A stretch of DNA of 64,000 nt from Bacteroidetes bacterium HGW-Bacteroidetes-8 (GTDB lineage Bacteria; Bacteroidota; Bacteroidia; Bacteroidales; UBA932): the NCBI GenBank assembly GCA_002840895.1, contig PHCZ01000006.1, positions 1-64,000 on the forward strand, read 5' to 3'. The position numbers were made by a program, and so were the translations under genes. The notes beneath the pieces were generated by a model, which was not told where the DNA came from, made no database searches, and was given only the letters and a program-made list of their open reading frames with translations. Below, in pieces: positions 1 through 7,625 of the stretch; position 1 is the stretch's first letter; the number at the start of each line of letters is the position of its first letter.

Positions 1-112
1 CAATAAATATAAAATATTATAATTTAAATTTGGAAAAGTCTTAGAATACGGGAGCCAATGTTTTCCTTTACTGACACCGTTATTCTTATAGATTGACAAA
101 AAAACACTTTGA

Positions 113-742
113 TTAAATGGTTTCGAAAACCTCAGTTATAGGTTTTCTCACTTTTTTGAATATCGCATATGGATCGTCATCCGCTCTGTAGCCAATAGCA
201 CCAATTACAGACGCAGATAAACCCTTCTGCTTAAGACCCAGAATATTGTCAAATTCAACTTTGTTAAATCCCTCCATAGGACACGAATCTATCTTCAGTT
301 CTGACGCTGCCGCTAATAGTGTTCCAAGCGCAATATATGTCTGCTTAGATGTCCAAACCTCGATCTGCGCTGGAGAGAGTGCTGCCATTTGAGATTTCAT
401 CATATCACCATAGTCCTTAGAATCTTCAAGCTTTAAATTGTTGATTTCTGCCCTTAATTTCAGATACCCGTCTACTTTATCCGGACCTAACTCTATATAG
501 TTGCAAAACAGTAAAAGATGAGATGCGTCAGTAATCTGAGCCTGCCCCCACGATGCGGCCTTAAGTTTCTCACGAACTTTAGGATCCTCAATTATTAGCA
601 CTTTAAATGGTTGCAGACCATAGGAGGTGGCCGAAAGGTTAATTGCTTCTTTTAAAAGCTCCAGATTATCTGCTGTTATCTTTTTGTTTGTATTAAATTT
701 CTTTGTAGCGTAGCGCCACTTAAGATTATCTATTATGTTCAT
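113..742 (-). CDS. Nitroreductase family NAD(P)H-dependent oxidoreductase
   Basis: A 209-residue protein with the layout of FMN-dependent nitroreductases of the NfsB type. The N-terminus carries RYATKKF, the usual start of the family's FMN phosphate-binding segment, followed by SATSYGLQPFKVLII, which matches the conserved flavin-binding stretch. The C-terminal part has CPMEGF and IGAIGYR, also typical. Such enzymes reduce nitro compounds or quinones in the cytoplasm as homodimers; the true substrate cannot be read from sequence. It lies 86 bp downstream of the pirin gene on the same strand, so the two probably share the AraC-linked promoter region near 1.6 kb. Length is normal. The family call is solid, the substrate unknown. 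Confidence 0.9.
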   Translation of the reverse strand: MNIIDNLKWRYATKKFNTNKKITADNLELLKEAINLSATSYGLQPFKVLIIEDPKVREKLKAASWGQAQITDASHLLLFCNYIELGPDKVDGYLKLRAEINNLKLEDSKDYGDMMKSQMAALSPAQIEVWTSKQTYIALGTLLAAASELKIDSCPMEGFNKVEFDNILGLKQKGLSASVIGAIGYRADDDPYAIFKKVRKPITEVFETI

Positions 743-828
743 TTTATTGTGTTTATTATAAATGTTTTGTTTGTTTAATTTTTGCGTTCTTAGTGTAAGA
801 GTGCTCTCTTTTTATTTTTTTATGAGGT

Positions 829-1563
829 TTACCACTTAAGAGGTACCTCCATTAGGAGAATTTTAGCCCCTTTTGATATCTCTATTTTCAACTCATCTGC
901 ATTTACGACGGCCAAAGCATCTCTTTTGCTTAAAAGGTAATTTTGAACCCTCGCTTCTCCCTCTATAACAAAAATATATATGCCATTATCTATACTTTTA
1001 GTTCTGTATTTTTCTACCCTATCTGAATCAAACTCTCCAAGATAGAACCAAGCGTTTTGGTATATCCATATTGCGTGAGGGTTATTCTCCCCTTTCGGTT
1101 GAATTATATTCAGAAGTTGGTTTTTAACAGACTCCGGGTTTACTCTCTTCTGGTCATACCTGGGTGTTACCCCTTTTTCATTGGGGAATACCCAAATCTG
1201 CAGTAGTTCAACATTGCTCTGTACACTATTGTTCATTTCGCTGTGAAAAACGCCGGTTCCGGCACTCATAACCTGAATCTCTCCGGCAGTGATTACAGAG
1301 CTGTTTCCCATACTATCTTCGTGACGCAGCTCTCCTTTTATGGGAATAGTTATTATCTCCATATTATCGTGGGGATGTTTCCCAAAGCCTTCTGATGGTG
1401 CTACAATGTCGTCATTGAGAACCCTTAAGGCACCAAAGTGAACTCTTTCCGGGTCATAGTAGTTTGCAAAGGAGAATGAGTGCTTTGCATTTAGCCAACC
1501 GTGGTTCGCACCACCTCTGGAATCTGATTTTATATATTTAAATATTGTCTCTCTCTTTTCCAT
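829..1563 (-). CDS. Pirin family protein
   Basis: A 244-residue bicupin protein of the pirin family. The N-terminal cupin shows the pirin signature: FGKHPHDNMEIITIPIKG, then GELRHEDSMGN and FHSEMN. These supply the metal-binding His and Glu ligands. The C-terminal cupin is less conserved, as usual for bacterial pirins. Bacterial pirins have been linked to quercetinase-like activity and redox sensing, but the role here is open. It is first in a probable pirin-nitroreductase unit. Upstream is a -7 box (TAACTTTG on the minus strand) and a duplicated 19-bp operator, with an AraC regulator gene just beyond. That context suggests induction by a small aromatic or oxidant, which is inference. Confidence 0.9.
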   Translation of the reverse strand: MEKRETIFKYIKSDSRGGANHGWLNAKHSFSFANYYDPERVHFGALRVLNDDIVAPSEGFGKHPHDNMEIITIPIKGELRHEDSMGNSSVITAGEIQVMSAGTGVFHSEMNNSVQSNVELLQIWVFPNEKGVTPRYDQKRVNPESVKNQLLNIIQPKGENNPHAIWIYQNAWFYLGEFDSDRVEKYRTKSIDNGIYIFVIEGEARVQNYLLSKRDALAVVNADELKIEISKGAKILLMEVPLKW

Positions 1564-1588
1564 AATTTTTTTATCATAATTTATGATG

Positions 1589-1619
1589 CAAAGTTACTTT
1601 CAAGAGGGCCCGGAGTCAA
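1589..1619 (-). promoter_or_regulatory. Pirin promoter, Bacteroidota type
   Basis: Read on the minus strand, TAACTTTG (plus 1596 to 1589) fits the TAnnTTTG -7 consensus. A TTG at plus 1619-1617 lies 27 bp upstream of TTTG and can serve as the -33 element. The -7 box is 25 bp from the pirin start codon. The -33 TTG is inside the proximal copy of the direct repeat, so a bound regulator would contact RNA polymerase there. Confidence 0.6.
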
Positions 1620-1651
1620 TGTATAATTCCGAGGAGTTAATGTATAATTCC
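1612..1651. repeat. Direct repeat, probable AraC-type operator
   Basis: Two copies of GGAGTyAATGTATAATTCC occupy 1612-1630 and 1633-1651. They match at 18 of 19 positions and are offset by exactly 21 bp, two helical turns. They sit between the pirin promoter and the divergent end of nothing else: the next gene right is the AraC regulator, on the same strand. AraC-family proteins bind direct repeats of this spacing. The assignment to the adjacent regulator is inference. Confidence 0.65.
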
Positions 1652-1696
1652 AAATGGTTATATTAATCCTACGCGCTGTTGTAACAATTCAGAGAC

Positions 1697-2611
1697 TTAA
1701 GAGAAGGCTCCCTCTCTGAAATTAGTAAAGTTTTCTCCCGTTGTGCTTTTGAAAAATTTACTGAAGTGGGCGGGGTCATTAAACCCCAGCATATATGCTA
1801 TCTCTTTTGATGATAAAGAGGTGTTAACTCCCTGCCTTTTAGCCTCAAGCACAAGCCTGGCCGCAATCATCTCTTTTGCAGTTGATCCGGTAACATTTTT
1901 AAGCACATTATTAAGATAGTCGGGTGAGAGGCCCATTTTCGAGGAGTATCTGTTTACCTGGTGCCAGGTTTTGAAATGGCTCTCCAACAAATCCTTAAAT
2001 TCGCCTACTATGTGAGCACCACTCTCCATTAGCTGTGTGTTTTCCAGCTTCTTGGCTTCAATAAATTGACTGCACTCGATTAAAAACAGCTTTAGCCAAG
2101 CTGCGACTGATTCGTTTCGGAACTTATCACTCTCTGCCCGTCTTGATTCAAACTGTGCTGTAATGCTCTCCGATATGTGCAAAAGAGAAGAGATCTCTCT
2201 GCCGGCAGAGTCAATATATGGCCTCTCTGCAACAATATCAAAGAGAGCTAGCATCTTTAAAAATTTATCTCCGATATTATATCTGCACACAAACTCTTGT
2301 GTAAACATTAGAACCAGCCCTGTGGGTCTTTGTGGAGTAATTACCTGATGTACCTGACCCGGTGCAAGAAAGAATATCCTCCCCGAACTTATCTCATACC
2401 TTGTAAAATCAACAAGATGGTTTCCCGAACCACTCTTAACCCAAATTATTGTAAAAAAATTATGCCTGTGTGGCAGGTCCGGTTCACCCTCTGTTTCGTC
2501 CCAAATATCCTCCATCTTTTTGTAGGCAAAGAGAACCTGCTCCTGATTATTTGTCAGATCAAAAGAGGGGATAGACCTTTGGTCCGATTCTGTAAAAACA
2601 CTCTGTTTCAT
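1697..2611 (-). CDS. AraC family transcriptional regulator with N-terminal cupin
   Basis: A 304-residue one-component regulator. Residues about 35-95 form an AraC_binding cupin (LPHRHNFFTIIWVKSG, later FFLAPGQVHQV), the ligand-sensing part. Residues about 205-300 form the two-helix-turn-helix AraC domain, ending in SSKEIAYMLGFNDPAHFSKFFKS, a clear match to the family's second HTH. It likely controls the pirin and nitroreductase genes, whose promoter carries a 21-bp-period direct repeat 45 bp past its stop. The gene follows folK by 38 bp on the same strand and may be co-transcribed with it or have its own promoter. Ligand unknown. Confidence 0.92.
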   Translation of the reverse strand: MKQSVFTESDQRSIPSFDLTNNQEQVLFAYKKMEDIWDETEGEPDLPHRHNFFTIIWVKSGSGNHLVDFTRYEISSGRIFFLAPGQVHQVITPQRPTGLVLMFTQEFVCRYNIGDKFLKMLALFDIVAERPYIDSAGREISSLLHISESITAQFESRRAESDKFRNESVAAWLKLFLIECSQFIEAKKLENTQLMESGAHIVGEFKDLLESHFKTWHQVNRYSSKMGLSPDYLNNVLKNVTGSTAKEMIAARLVLEAKRQGVNTSLSSKEIAYMLGFNDPAHFSKFFKSTTGENFTNFREGAFS

Positions 2612-2649
2612 AATTTCTAAAAAGTATTGTACTTAACAACCCTTGTAAA

Positions 2650-3171
2650 TCAAGAGAGTCTCCTTACAACCGAGGTGTCTTTGCATTTTTCAAGAAGCCT
2701 GAGAAGAGTCAGGTTGAACCCGGGATGAATATCGTCCGGAGCAATCTGTACAATGGGCTCCAGAACAAAACGCCTAAGGTGCATTCTAGGATGTGGAACA
2801 ATAAGAGAGTCTTCTTGAATGATCTCCGAATTAAACAGGATAATGTCTATATCTATCTCCCTTGAGTTGTATGCAGAGCGCACCTCCCTTAAGCTTCTGC
2901 TTTGTGTTTTATCTCTTACTCTCCCTAGCCTGGCCTCAATTTTAAGAATTTCACTAAGCAGTTCCCCGGCGCTCATTGGGGTCTCCATAATAACAGCCAT
3001 ATTCAAAAACCATCTATCAGCATCAAACCCCCAGGGTTCACTCTCATAAATTGAAGATAAAACCATTTTACTTTGAGGGTTAGCCAGAGAGGAGAGAGCA
3101 GCAACGGCAATTTTTAGAATTGACTCCGAATCTCCCTTATTGCTACCTAAAAGAAGTACTGCTCTGTTCAT
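2650..3171 (-). CDS. folK: 2-amino-4-hydroxy-6-hydroxymethyldihydropteridine pyrophosphokinase
   Basis: HPPK transfers pyrophosphate from ATP to 6-hydroxymethyl-7,8-dihydropterin, a step in folate synthesis. The 173-residue protein begins with LLLGSNKGD, has FLNMAVIMET and the ATP/pterin loop ending in SREIDIDIILF, and closes with VPHPRMHLRRFVLEPI. All are HPPK landmarks and the length is normal for the stand-alone enzyme. No other folate gene is adjacent. It sits between a DUF59 gene and the AraC regulator on the minus strand. The stretch KTQSRSLREVRSAYNSRE between the two active-site parts is slightly longer than in the compact enzymes. Confidence 0.93.
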   Translation of the reverse strand: MNRAVLLLGSNKGDSESILKIAVAALSSLANPQSKMVLSSIYESEPWGFDADRWFLNMAVIMETPMSAGELLSEILKIEARLGRVRDKTQSRSLREVRSAYNSREIDIDIILFNSEIIQEDSLIVPHPRMHLRRFVLEPIVQIAPDDIHPGFNLTLLRLLEKCKDTSVVRRLS

Positions 3172-3228
3172 CTTTTTTGAGATAAATTTTCTTTATGAAA
3201 TCCTGGTATATATTTTACAGACAATCTC

Positions 3229-3531
3229 CTAGAGCATTCCCAGCTCAAAGAGAGCCTCTTCACTCATTCTCCCTTTATCCCAGGGAGGGTCAAAGGTTAG
3301 CTCAATCGCAACATCGTCAATTGACGGGACGGTTGAAACTGCATCATATACATCCTGCAGTAACTCGTCTACCATTGGACAATTTGGTGCTGTAAGGGTC
3401 ATCTTAATATGGGCCTTTTTGTTATTGTCTACTTTTATCTCGTAGATAAGGCCCAGGTCGTAGACATTCACCGGTATCTCAGGATCGTAAACCTGTTTTA
3501 AGGCCATAACAATATTTTTCTCTACACTCAT
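3229..3531 (-). CDS. DUF59/MIP18 family iron-sulfur maturation protein (SufT-like)
   Basis: A 100-residue DUF59 (MIP18/PaaD) domain protein. It carries the family core VYDPEIPVNVYDLGLIYEI near the N-terminus and LTAPNCPMVDELLQDV in the middle, including the conserved cysteine. Members act in late steps of Fe-S cluster delivery. Its position directly after sufE (15-bp gap) and downstream of sufS supports a SufT-like role rather than the PaaD role in phenylacetate oxidation. The start gives MSVEKNIVMAL, normal for the family. Confidence 0.88.
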   Translation of the reverse strand: MSVEKNIVMALKQVYDPEIPVNVYDLGLIYEIKVDNNKKAHIKMTLTAPNCPMVDELLQDVYDAVSTVPSIDDVAIELTFDPPWDKGRMSEEALFELGML

Positions 3532-3546
3532 ATTCTACTTTTTAAT

Positions 3547-3957
3547 TTATGAGTAGGCAGCTGCATAGTATTTAATTTGCCGAATCATAGAGAGTAAGCC
3601 ATTTGCTCGTGTGGGAGAGAGATTGTCCTGCAGACCGATCTTCTCGATAAACTTAATATCAGACTCAAGAATCTCCTTTGGTGTTCTCCCGGAATAGACT
3701 CTTACCAGTAGCGAGATTATACCTTTGGTGATAATTGCATCACTATCTGCAGTAAAAAACAATTTACCTTCAGAAATTTGCGCATTAAGCCATACTCTTG
3801 ATTGACAGCCCTTTATTAAGTTTCCCTCCTGTTTGGCGTTTTCCCCTATTATTGGCAGAGATTTCCCTAGCTCAATCAGGTACTCATATTTATCCATCCA
3901 CTCTGTAAAGATTGAGAACTCATCAACTATCTCCTGCTCTACCTCTTTAATTGTCAT
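3547..3957 (-). CDS. sufE: SufE family sulfur acceptor
   Basis: A 136-residue SufE-like protein. The motif KGCQSRVWL holds the acceptor cysteine that takes persulfide sulfur from SufS, and the C-terminal RANGLLSMIRQIK helix is also typical. It stimulates cysteine desulfurase and passes sulfur on to the Suf scaffold. The gene lies downstream of sufS with a 134-bp gap, and 15 bp before the DUF59 gene, forming a sulfur-mobilisation cluster without sufBCD, which must be elsewhere in the genome. Confidence 0.92.
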   Translation of the reverse strand: MTIKEVEQEIVDEFSIFTEWMDKYEYLIELGKSLPIIGENAKQEGNLIKGCQSRVWLNAQISEGKLFFTADSDAIITKGIISLLVRVYSGRTPKEILESDIKFIEKIGLQDNLSPTRANGLLSMIRQIKYYAAAYS

Positions 3958-4091
3958 AATCTATATTATTATATTACAGTTCTTTATTCTCTGTTTGCTT
4001 CTATCTTTAATCTTTTTCCTATCAATTGTAGATATATTGTTGATTTTCTTTAATTTCCACAATGTTGTTTAACTTAGACCTGAATTGCTCT

Positions 4092-5318
4092 TTATCTTAA
4101 CATCTTCAATGCTCTCTTGAGCCCTTCTACAAAAATTTGTGCCTCTTCCATTGTGTTATACATCCCAAAAGAGGCTCTTAACATAGATTCCGCACCAAAT
4201 CTTTGCATTAGCGGTTCTGCACACATAAACCCTGAACGCAGAGCTATCCCCAGTTTGTCCATAATCATTGCTATATCAGATGGGTATGCTCCCTCTGCAG
4301 TAATTGAGAAGAGAGGAATTTTTTTATCTGAAACTCCAAAAATCTTAACTCCTTCAATCTTTGTCAACTCCTCAATTAAAAATGTAACTATCTCTTTTTC
4401 ATATATAGAAACTGCTGCTAAATCAATTTGATTCATAAACCTAATTGCTTCGCCCAAGGCGGCGGCCCCAATAAAATTTGGAGTTCCTGCCTCAAATTTA
4501 AGCGGTAGTGCAGCGTAGGTTGTCTTTTTTAATGTCACACTCTCTACCATATCGCCTCCACCCATCCAGGGAGGCATAGATTCGAGAAGCTCCTTTTTCC
4601 CGTATAGGACACCTATCCCGGTTGGTCCGTATAATTTATGACCGGAAAAAGCATAAAAATCACAGTCCAACTTTTGAAGATCTACCTTTGTATGTACAAC
4701 TCCCTGAGCGCCATCTATCAAAACCGGAATTCCAAGAGAGTGTGCTTTAGTGATAACGGCCTCTATTGGATTGATAATTCCAAGAACATTTGATATTTGA
4801 CTTACCGCAACAAGCTTTACGGAGTTATCAAGCAACTTGTCCAGAGATTCAAGAATCCAGTTGCCGGAATCGTCAACCGGTAAAACTTTTAATTCCGCTC
4901 CTCTCATATCGCAGACCATCTGCCAGGGAACAATGTTTGAATGGTGTTCTGCCTCAGTAATTAATATTGAATCTCCCCTATTTAAAAATTTTGATGCAAA
5001 ACTATAGGCAACAAGATTAATAGATGCCGTAGTTCCGGAGGTGAAAATTATCTCCTCTGGGTGTGCAGCGTTAAGATATTTTTGAATATCCCTCCTTGCG
5101 GCCTCGTAGAGTGCTGTTGTTTGTGCGCTCAGTTCGTGAACTGCTCTATGGATATTACCATTTGTGCGAGAGTTCATCTGGTTTATCAAATCTATTACTG
5201 AGTGTGGTTTATGGGCTGTAGCGCCATTGTCCAGATATACAAGTCTCTTTCCGTTAACCTGTTGCTCTAAAGCAGGAAAATGTTTTCTAATCTCAGAAAC
5301 AGATGATATTTTTCCCAT
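4092..5318 (-). CDS. sufS: SufS-type cysteine desulfurase
   Basis: PLP enzyme that releases sulfur from L-cysteine as a persulfide for Fe-S assembly. The Schiff-base lysine lies in FSGHKLYGPTGIGVLYG and the catalytic cysteine in SGFMCAEPLMQRF, both of group II (SufS) form. The ORF track starts at 5372, but I start at the ATG at 5318 (MGKISSVSEIRK, 408 residues). The extra N-terminus MFYYFCRVEQE is unlike the family, and a -7 box (TATTTTTG, minus) lies at 5363-5356, downstream of the longer start. It is divergent from ruvA. Its partner sufE is the next gene. Confidence 0.93.
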   Translation of the reverse strand: MGKISSVSEIRKHFPALEQQVNGKRLVYLDNGATAHKPHSVIDLINQMNSRTNGNIHRAVHELSAQTTALYEAARRDIQKYLNAAHPEEIIFTSGTTASINLVAYSFASKFLNRGDSILITEAEHHSNIVPWQMVCDMRGAELKVLPVDDSGNWILESLDKLLDNSVKLVAVSQISNVLGIINPIEAVITKAHSLGIPVLIDGAQGVVHTKVDLQKLDCDFYAFSGHKLYGPTGIGVLYGKKELLESMPPWMGGGDMVESVTLKKTTYAALPLKFEAGTPNFIGAAALGEAIRFMNQIDLAAVSIYEKEIVTFLIEELTKIEGVKIFGVSDKKIPLFSITAEGAYPSDIAMIMDKLGIALRSGFMCAEPLMQRFGAESMLRASFGMYNTMEEAQIFVEGLKRALKMLR

Positions 5319-5355
5319 TGTTGTTTTGGTCGTTAAAATTTCTTGTTCTACGCGA

Positions 5356-5363
5356 CAAAAATA
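5356..5363 (-). promoter_or_regulatory. -7 box for sufS
   Basis: The minus strand reads TATTTTTG, a match to TAnnTTTG, about 37 nt before the ATG at 5318. It supports the shorter sufS start because the longer ORF would begin upstream of the transcription start. Confidence 0.5.
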
Positions 5364-5374
5364 GTAAAACAAAG

Positions 5375-5405
5375 TTGCCCGTTATACCTTAAAAACATAA
5401 ATTTG
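5375..5405 (+). promoter_or_regulatory. ruvA promoter
   Basis: TTG at 5375-5377 and TAAATTTG at 5398-5405 match the Bacteroidota -33 and -7 elements with a 27-bp TTG to TTTG distance. The ATG of ruvA follows the -7 box by 25 nt. It overlaps the divergent sufS promoter region. Confidence 0.55.
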
Positions 5406-5430
5406 TGACAATTGTTTAGATACAGTAATT

Positions 5431-6021
5431 ATGTATGAATATATAAAAGGCGAACTTACAGAACTTACCCCCACCGAAATAGTGGTTGAAAACGGCGGCA
5501 TTGGTTATAAAATTCTAATCTCTCTGCAAACTTACTCGAAATTAAAAAGGGGTGATATGAGCAAACTTTTTATCTATCACCATATAAGAGAGGATATTGA
5601 ATTGCTCTTTGGATTCTTTGACAAGGAGGAGAGATCTATTTTCACTCACCTTATTGCCGTTTCCGGTATTGGTCCAAATACTGCAAGGATGATGCTCTCC
5701 TCTATGAGCTCAGACGAAATTCGTAATGCGATTATTACAGGAGATCTCAACAGATTAAAAAGTATTAAGGGTATTGGTTTAAAAACAGCACAGAGACTGC
5801 TAATAGATCTAAAGGATAAAATGGTTAAGATCAGCGGTCAGGATGGTGTTTCTACCTTTATTGGAGGCAGTGAAAACAAAAAACACGAAGAGGCCTCATC
5901 TGCACTGATTCTTCTTGGTTTCTCCAAGCCTAATGTAGAGAAGGTTCTTGATATGCTGTTAAAGGAGAACCCCGCCTACTCGCTTGAAGAGCTTATTAAG
6001 CTTTCTCTAAAAAGGTTATAA
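5431..6021 (+). CDS. ruvA: Holliday junction branch migration protein RuvA
   Basis: RuvA binds four-way junctions as a tetramer and loads the RuvB motor. The 196-residue protein has the N-terminal OB fold (MYEYIKGELTEL), two helix-hairpin-helix motifs in the middle (VSGIGPNTARMML and IKGIGLKTAQRLL) and the C-terminal RuvB-contacting domain (EEASSALILLGF). Length matches the family. It stands alone here; ruvB is 20 kb to the right on the other strand, so the two are not an operon as in many bacteria. Confidence 0.96.
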   Translation: MYEYIKGELTELTPTEIVVENGGIGYKILISLQTYSKLKRGDMSKLFIYHHIREDIELLFGFFDKEERSIFTHLIAVSGIGPNTARMMLSSMSSDEIRNAIITGDLNRLKSIKGIGLKTAQRLLIDLKDKMVKISGQDGVSTFIGGSENKKHEEASSALILLGFSKPNVEKVLDMLLKENPAYSLEELIKLSLKRL

Positions 6022-6037
6022 TATTAATATTTTTTAA

Positions 6038-6045
6038 TACTTTTG
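6038..6045 (+). promoter_or_regulatory. -7 box for gcvH
   Basis: TACTTTTG fits TAnnTTTG and lies 22 nt before the gcvH ATG. No clear -33 TTG was seen at the expected distance. Confidence 0.45.
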
Positions 6046-6067
6046 TACAAAATTTAACTCAAAAGAT

Positions 6068-6442
6068 ATGAATATCCCTGCAAATCTTAAGTATTCTCCA
6101 GACCACGAATGGATTAAAATTGAAGGAAACATTGCCACAGTCGGCATCACCGATTTCGCCCAAGGTCAGCTTGGAGACGTTGTTTTTGTTGACATCCCGT
6201 CTGAAGGTGAGACTCTTGAAAAATCTGATGTATTTGGAGCAATTGAGGCAGTTAAAACTGTTGCTGACGCTTTTATGCCTGTTTCAGGTAAGATTATCGA
6301 AATTAATGCCAATCTTGAATCCTCTCCTGAGTCTGTAAATAAAGACCCATACCAGGAAGGCTGGATGGTCAAAATTGAGATGAGCGATCCTTCTGAAGTG
6401 GACTCATTGCTAGACGCAGAGGCTTATAAAGCGTTATTATAA
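6068..6442 (+). CDS. gcvH: Glycine cleavage system H protein
   Basis: Lipoyl carrier protein that shuttles the aminomethyl group between the P and T proteins of glycine cleavage. The 124-residue sequence begins with the family's LKYSPDHEWIK and has the lipoylation lysine at about position 63 in GAIEAVKTVADAF, followed by MPVSGKIIEIN. No gcvP or gcvT gene is next to it, so the complex is encoded at several loci. The upstream gap is only 46 bp, leaving no room for a glycine riboswitch. A strong hairpin terminator follows. Confidence 0.95.
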   Translation: MNIPANLKYSPDHEWIKIEGNIATVGITDFAQGQLGDVVFVDIPSEGETLEKSDVFGAIEAVKTVADAFMPVSGKIIEINANLESSPESVNKDPYQEGWMVKIEMSDPSEVDSLLDAEAYKALL

Positions 6443-6502
6443 TAAGCACCTCAAAACTCAATACTAACAATAGTTCAAAAAACATTTGAACTTTTTAGTA
6501 AT

Positions 6503-6539
6503 AAACCTGCTGTAAAAACACAGCAGGTTTTATTTTTTT
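6503..6539 (+). terminator. Rho-independent terminator after gcvH
   Basis: An 11-bp perfect stem, AAACCTGCTGT at 6503-6513 with ACAGCAGGTTT at 6520-6530, a 6-nt loop, then TATTTTTTT. It separates gcvH from the aldolase gene. Confidence 0.85.
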
Positions 6540-6569
6540 ATAAATTTACCAATATTTAACACTTATTGT

Positions 6570-7598
6570 ATGATTCACAGCTTTGGCAGCGACAACCACT
6601 CAGGGGTAGCACCCGAAATTATGAAGGCAATAGTGAGTTCTAATCTCGATTTTCAAGTTGCTTACGGAGAAGATGAATTTACAGCTCAAGCCGAAAAAAT
6701 TTTTAAACGAGATTTTGGCCCCGAAACAGAGGTTTTTTTTGTTTTTAACGGCACAGGTGCAAATATTCTAGCTCTAAAGGCTATGACAAACAGCTATAAC
6801 TCCATTTTATGTGCAGTTTCTGCCCATATAAATGCAGATGAGTGCGGAGCTCCCGAAAAGCTCACCGGATGCAAGCTTATAGCTATCCCTGCAACAGACG
6901 GAAAGGTCTCTGTAGAGGATGTAGAAAAAGAGTTAAGAGGATTTGGGTTCCAGCACCATTCACAACCTAAGGTTCTCTCCATATCTCAACCTACAGAGCT
7001 AGGTACACTTTATACACCTGCAGAGATAAAAGCTCTCACAGAGCTTATGCACAAGCACAACTGCTATATTCATATTGATGGGTCAAGAATCTCTAATGCC
7101 TCAGAGTCTTTAAACTTACCAATCCGTGAGTTTACCTCTGATCTTGGTGTAGATGCCATCTCTTTTGGTGGAACAAAGAATGGTTTGCTGATTGGTGAAG
7201 CCGTCGTTTTCTTTAAGCAAAAGTTGGCCCACAACTTCCTCTATATCAGAAAACAGGCCGCTCAGTTATTCTCAAAAAACCGTTTTATTGCAGCACAGTT
7301 TGTTGCATACCTGGAGGATGGCCTTAATATTCGACTTGCGGCCCACTCCAATAAAATGGCGAAATATCTTGAGCGAAGTCTCCGGGGAATACCACAAGTT
7401 GTTGTCTCCAGAACTGTTGAGACAAATGCTGTATTTGCAATCCTGCCGGCTGAAATCTCCTCAAAACTTAGAGAGAAGCACTATTTTTATGTTTGGGACG
7501 AAGATCTGAATGAAGTTCGCTGGATGTGTTCATTTAACACAAGAATGGAGGATATAGACCTGTTTATAAAAGACCTTAAAAGTTTGGTTTTAAAATAA
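6570..7598 (+). CDS. Low-specificity L-threonine aldolase / beta-eliminating lyase family protein
   Basis: PLP-dependent fold-type I enzyme of the threonine aldolase group, cleaving L-threonine or allo-threonine to glycine and acetaldehyde. Landmarks in the 342 residues: SFGSDNHSGVAPEI at the N-terminus, FNGTGANILAL, IHIDGSRI, and the Schiff-base lysine at about 203 in ISFGGTKNG. Length and motif order fit the family. It follows the gcvH terminator and precedes the acyl-CoA ligase by 27 bp, a likely operon. Glycine metabolism links it loosely with gcvH, though a terminator separates them. Confidence 0.9.
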   Translation: MIHSFGSDNHSGVAPEIMKAIVSSNLDFQVAYGEDEFTAQAEKIFKRDFGPETEVFFVFNGTGANILALKAMTNSYNSILCAVSAHINADECGAPEKLTGCKLIAIPATDGKVSVEDVEKELRGFGFQHHSQPKVLSISQPTELGTLYTPAEIKALTELMHKHNCYIHIDGSRISNASESLNLPIREFTSDLGVDAISFGGTKNGLLIGEAVVFFKQKLAHNFLYIRKQAAQLFSKNRFIAAQFVAYLEDGLNIRLAAHSNKMAKYLERSLRGIPQVVVSRTVETNAVFAILPAEISSKLREKHYFYVWDEDLNEVRWMCSFNTRMEDIDLFIKDLKSLVLK

Positions 7599-7625
7599 AT
7601 AACTAACACAATAACCTAAATTACT

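Noticed and set aside
1-112. Partial gene at the left edge
   Set aside because: The 112 bp are AT-rich with stops in all frames I read and no recognisable motif.
6022-6067. Glycine riboswitch before gcvH
   Set aside because: Only 46 bp lie between ruvA and gcvH, far too short for a glycine aptamer.
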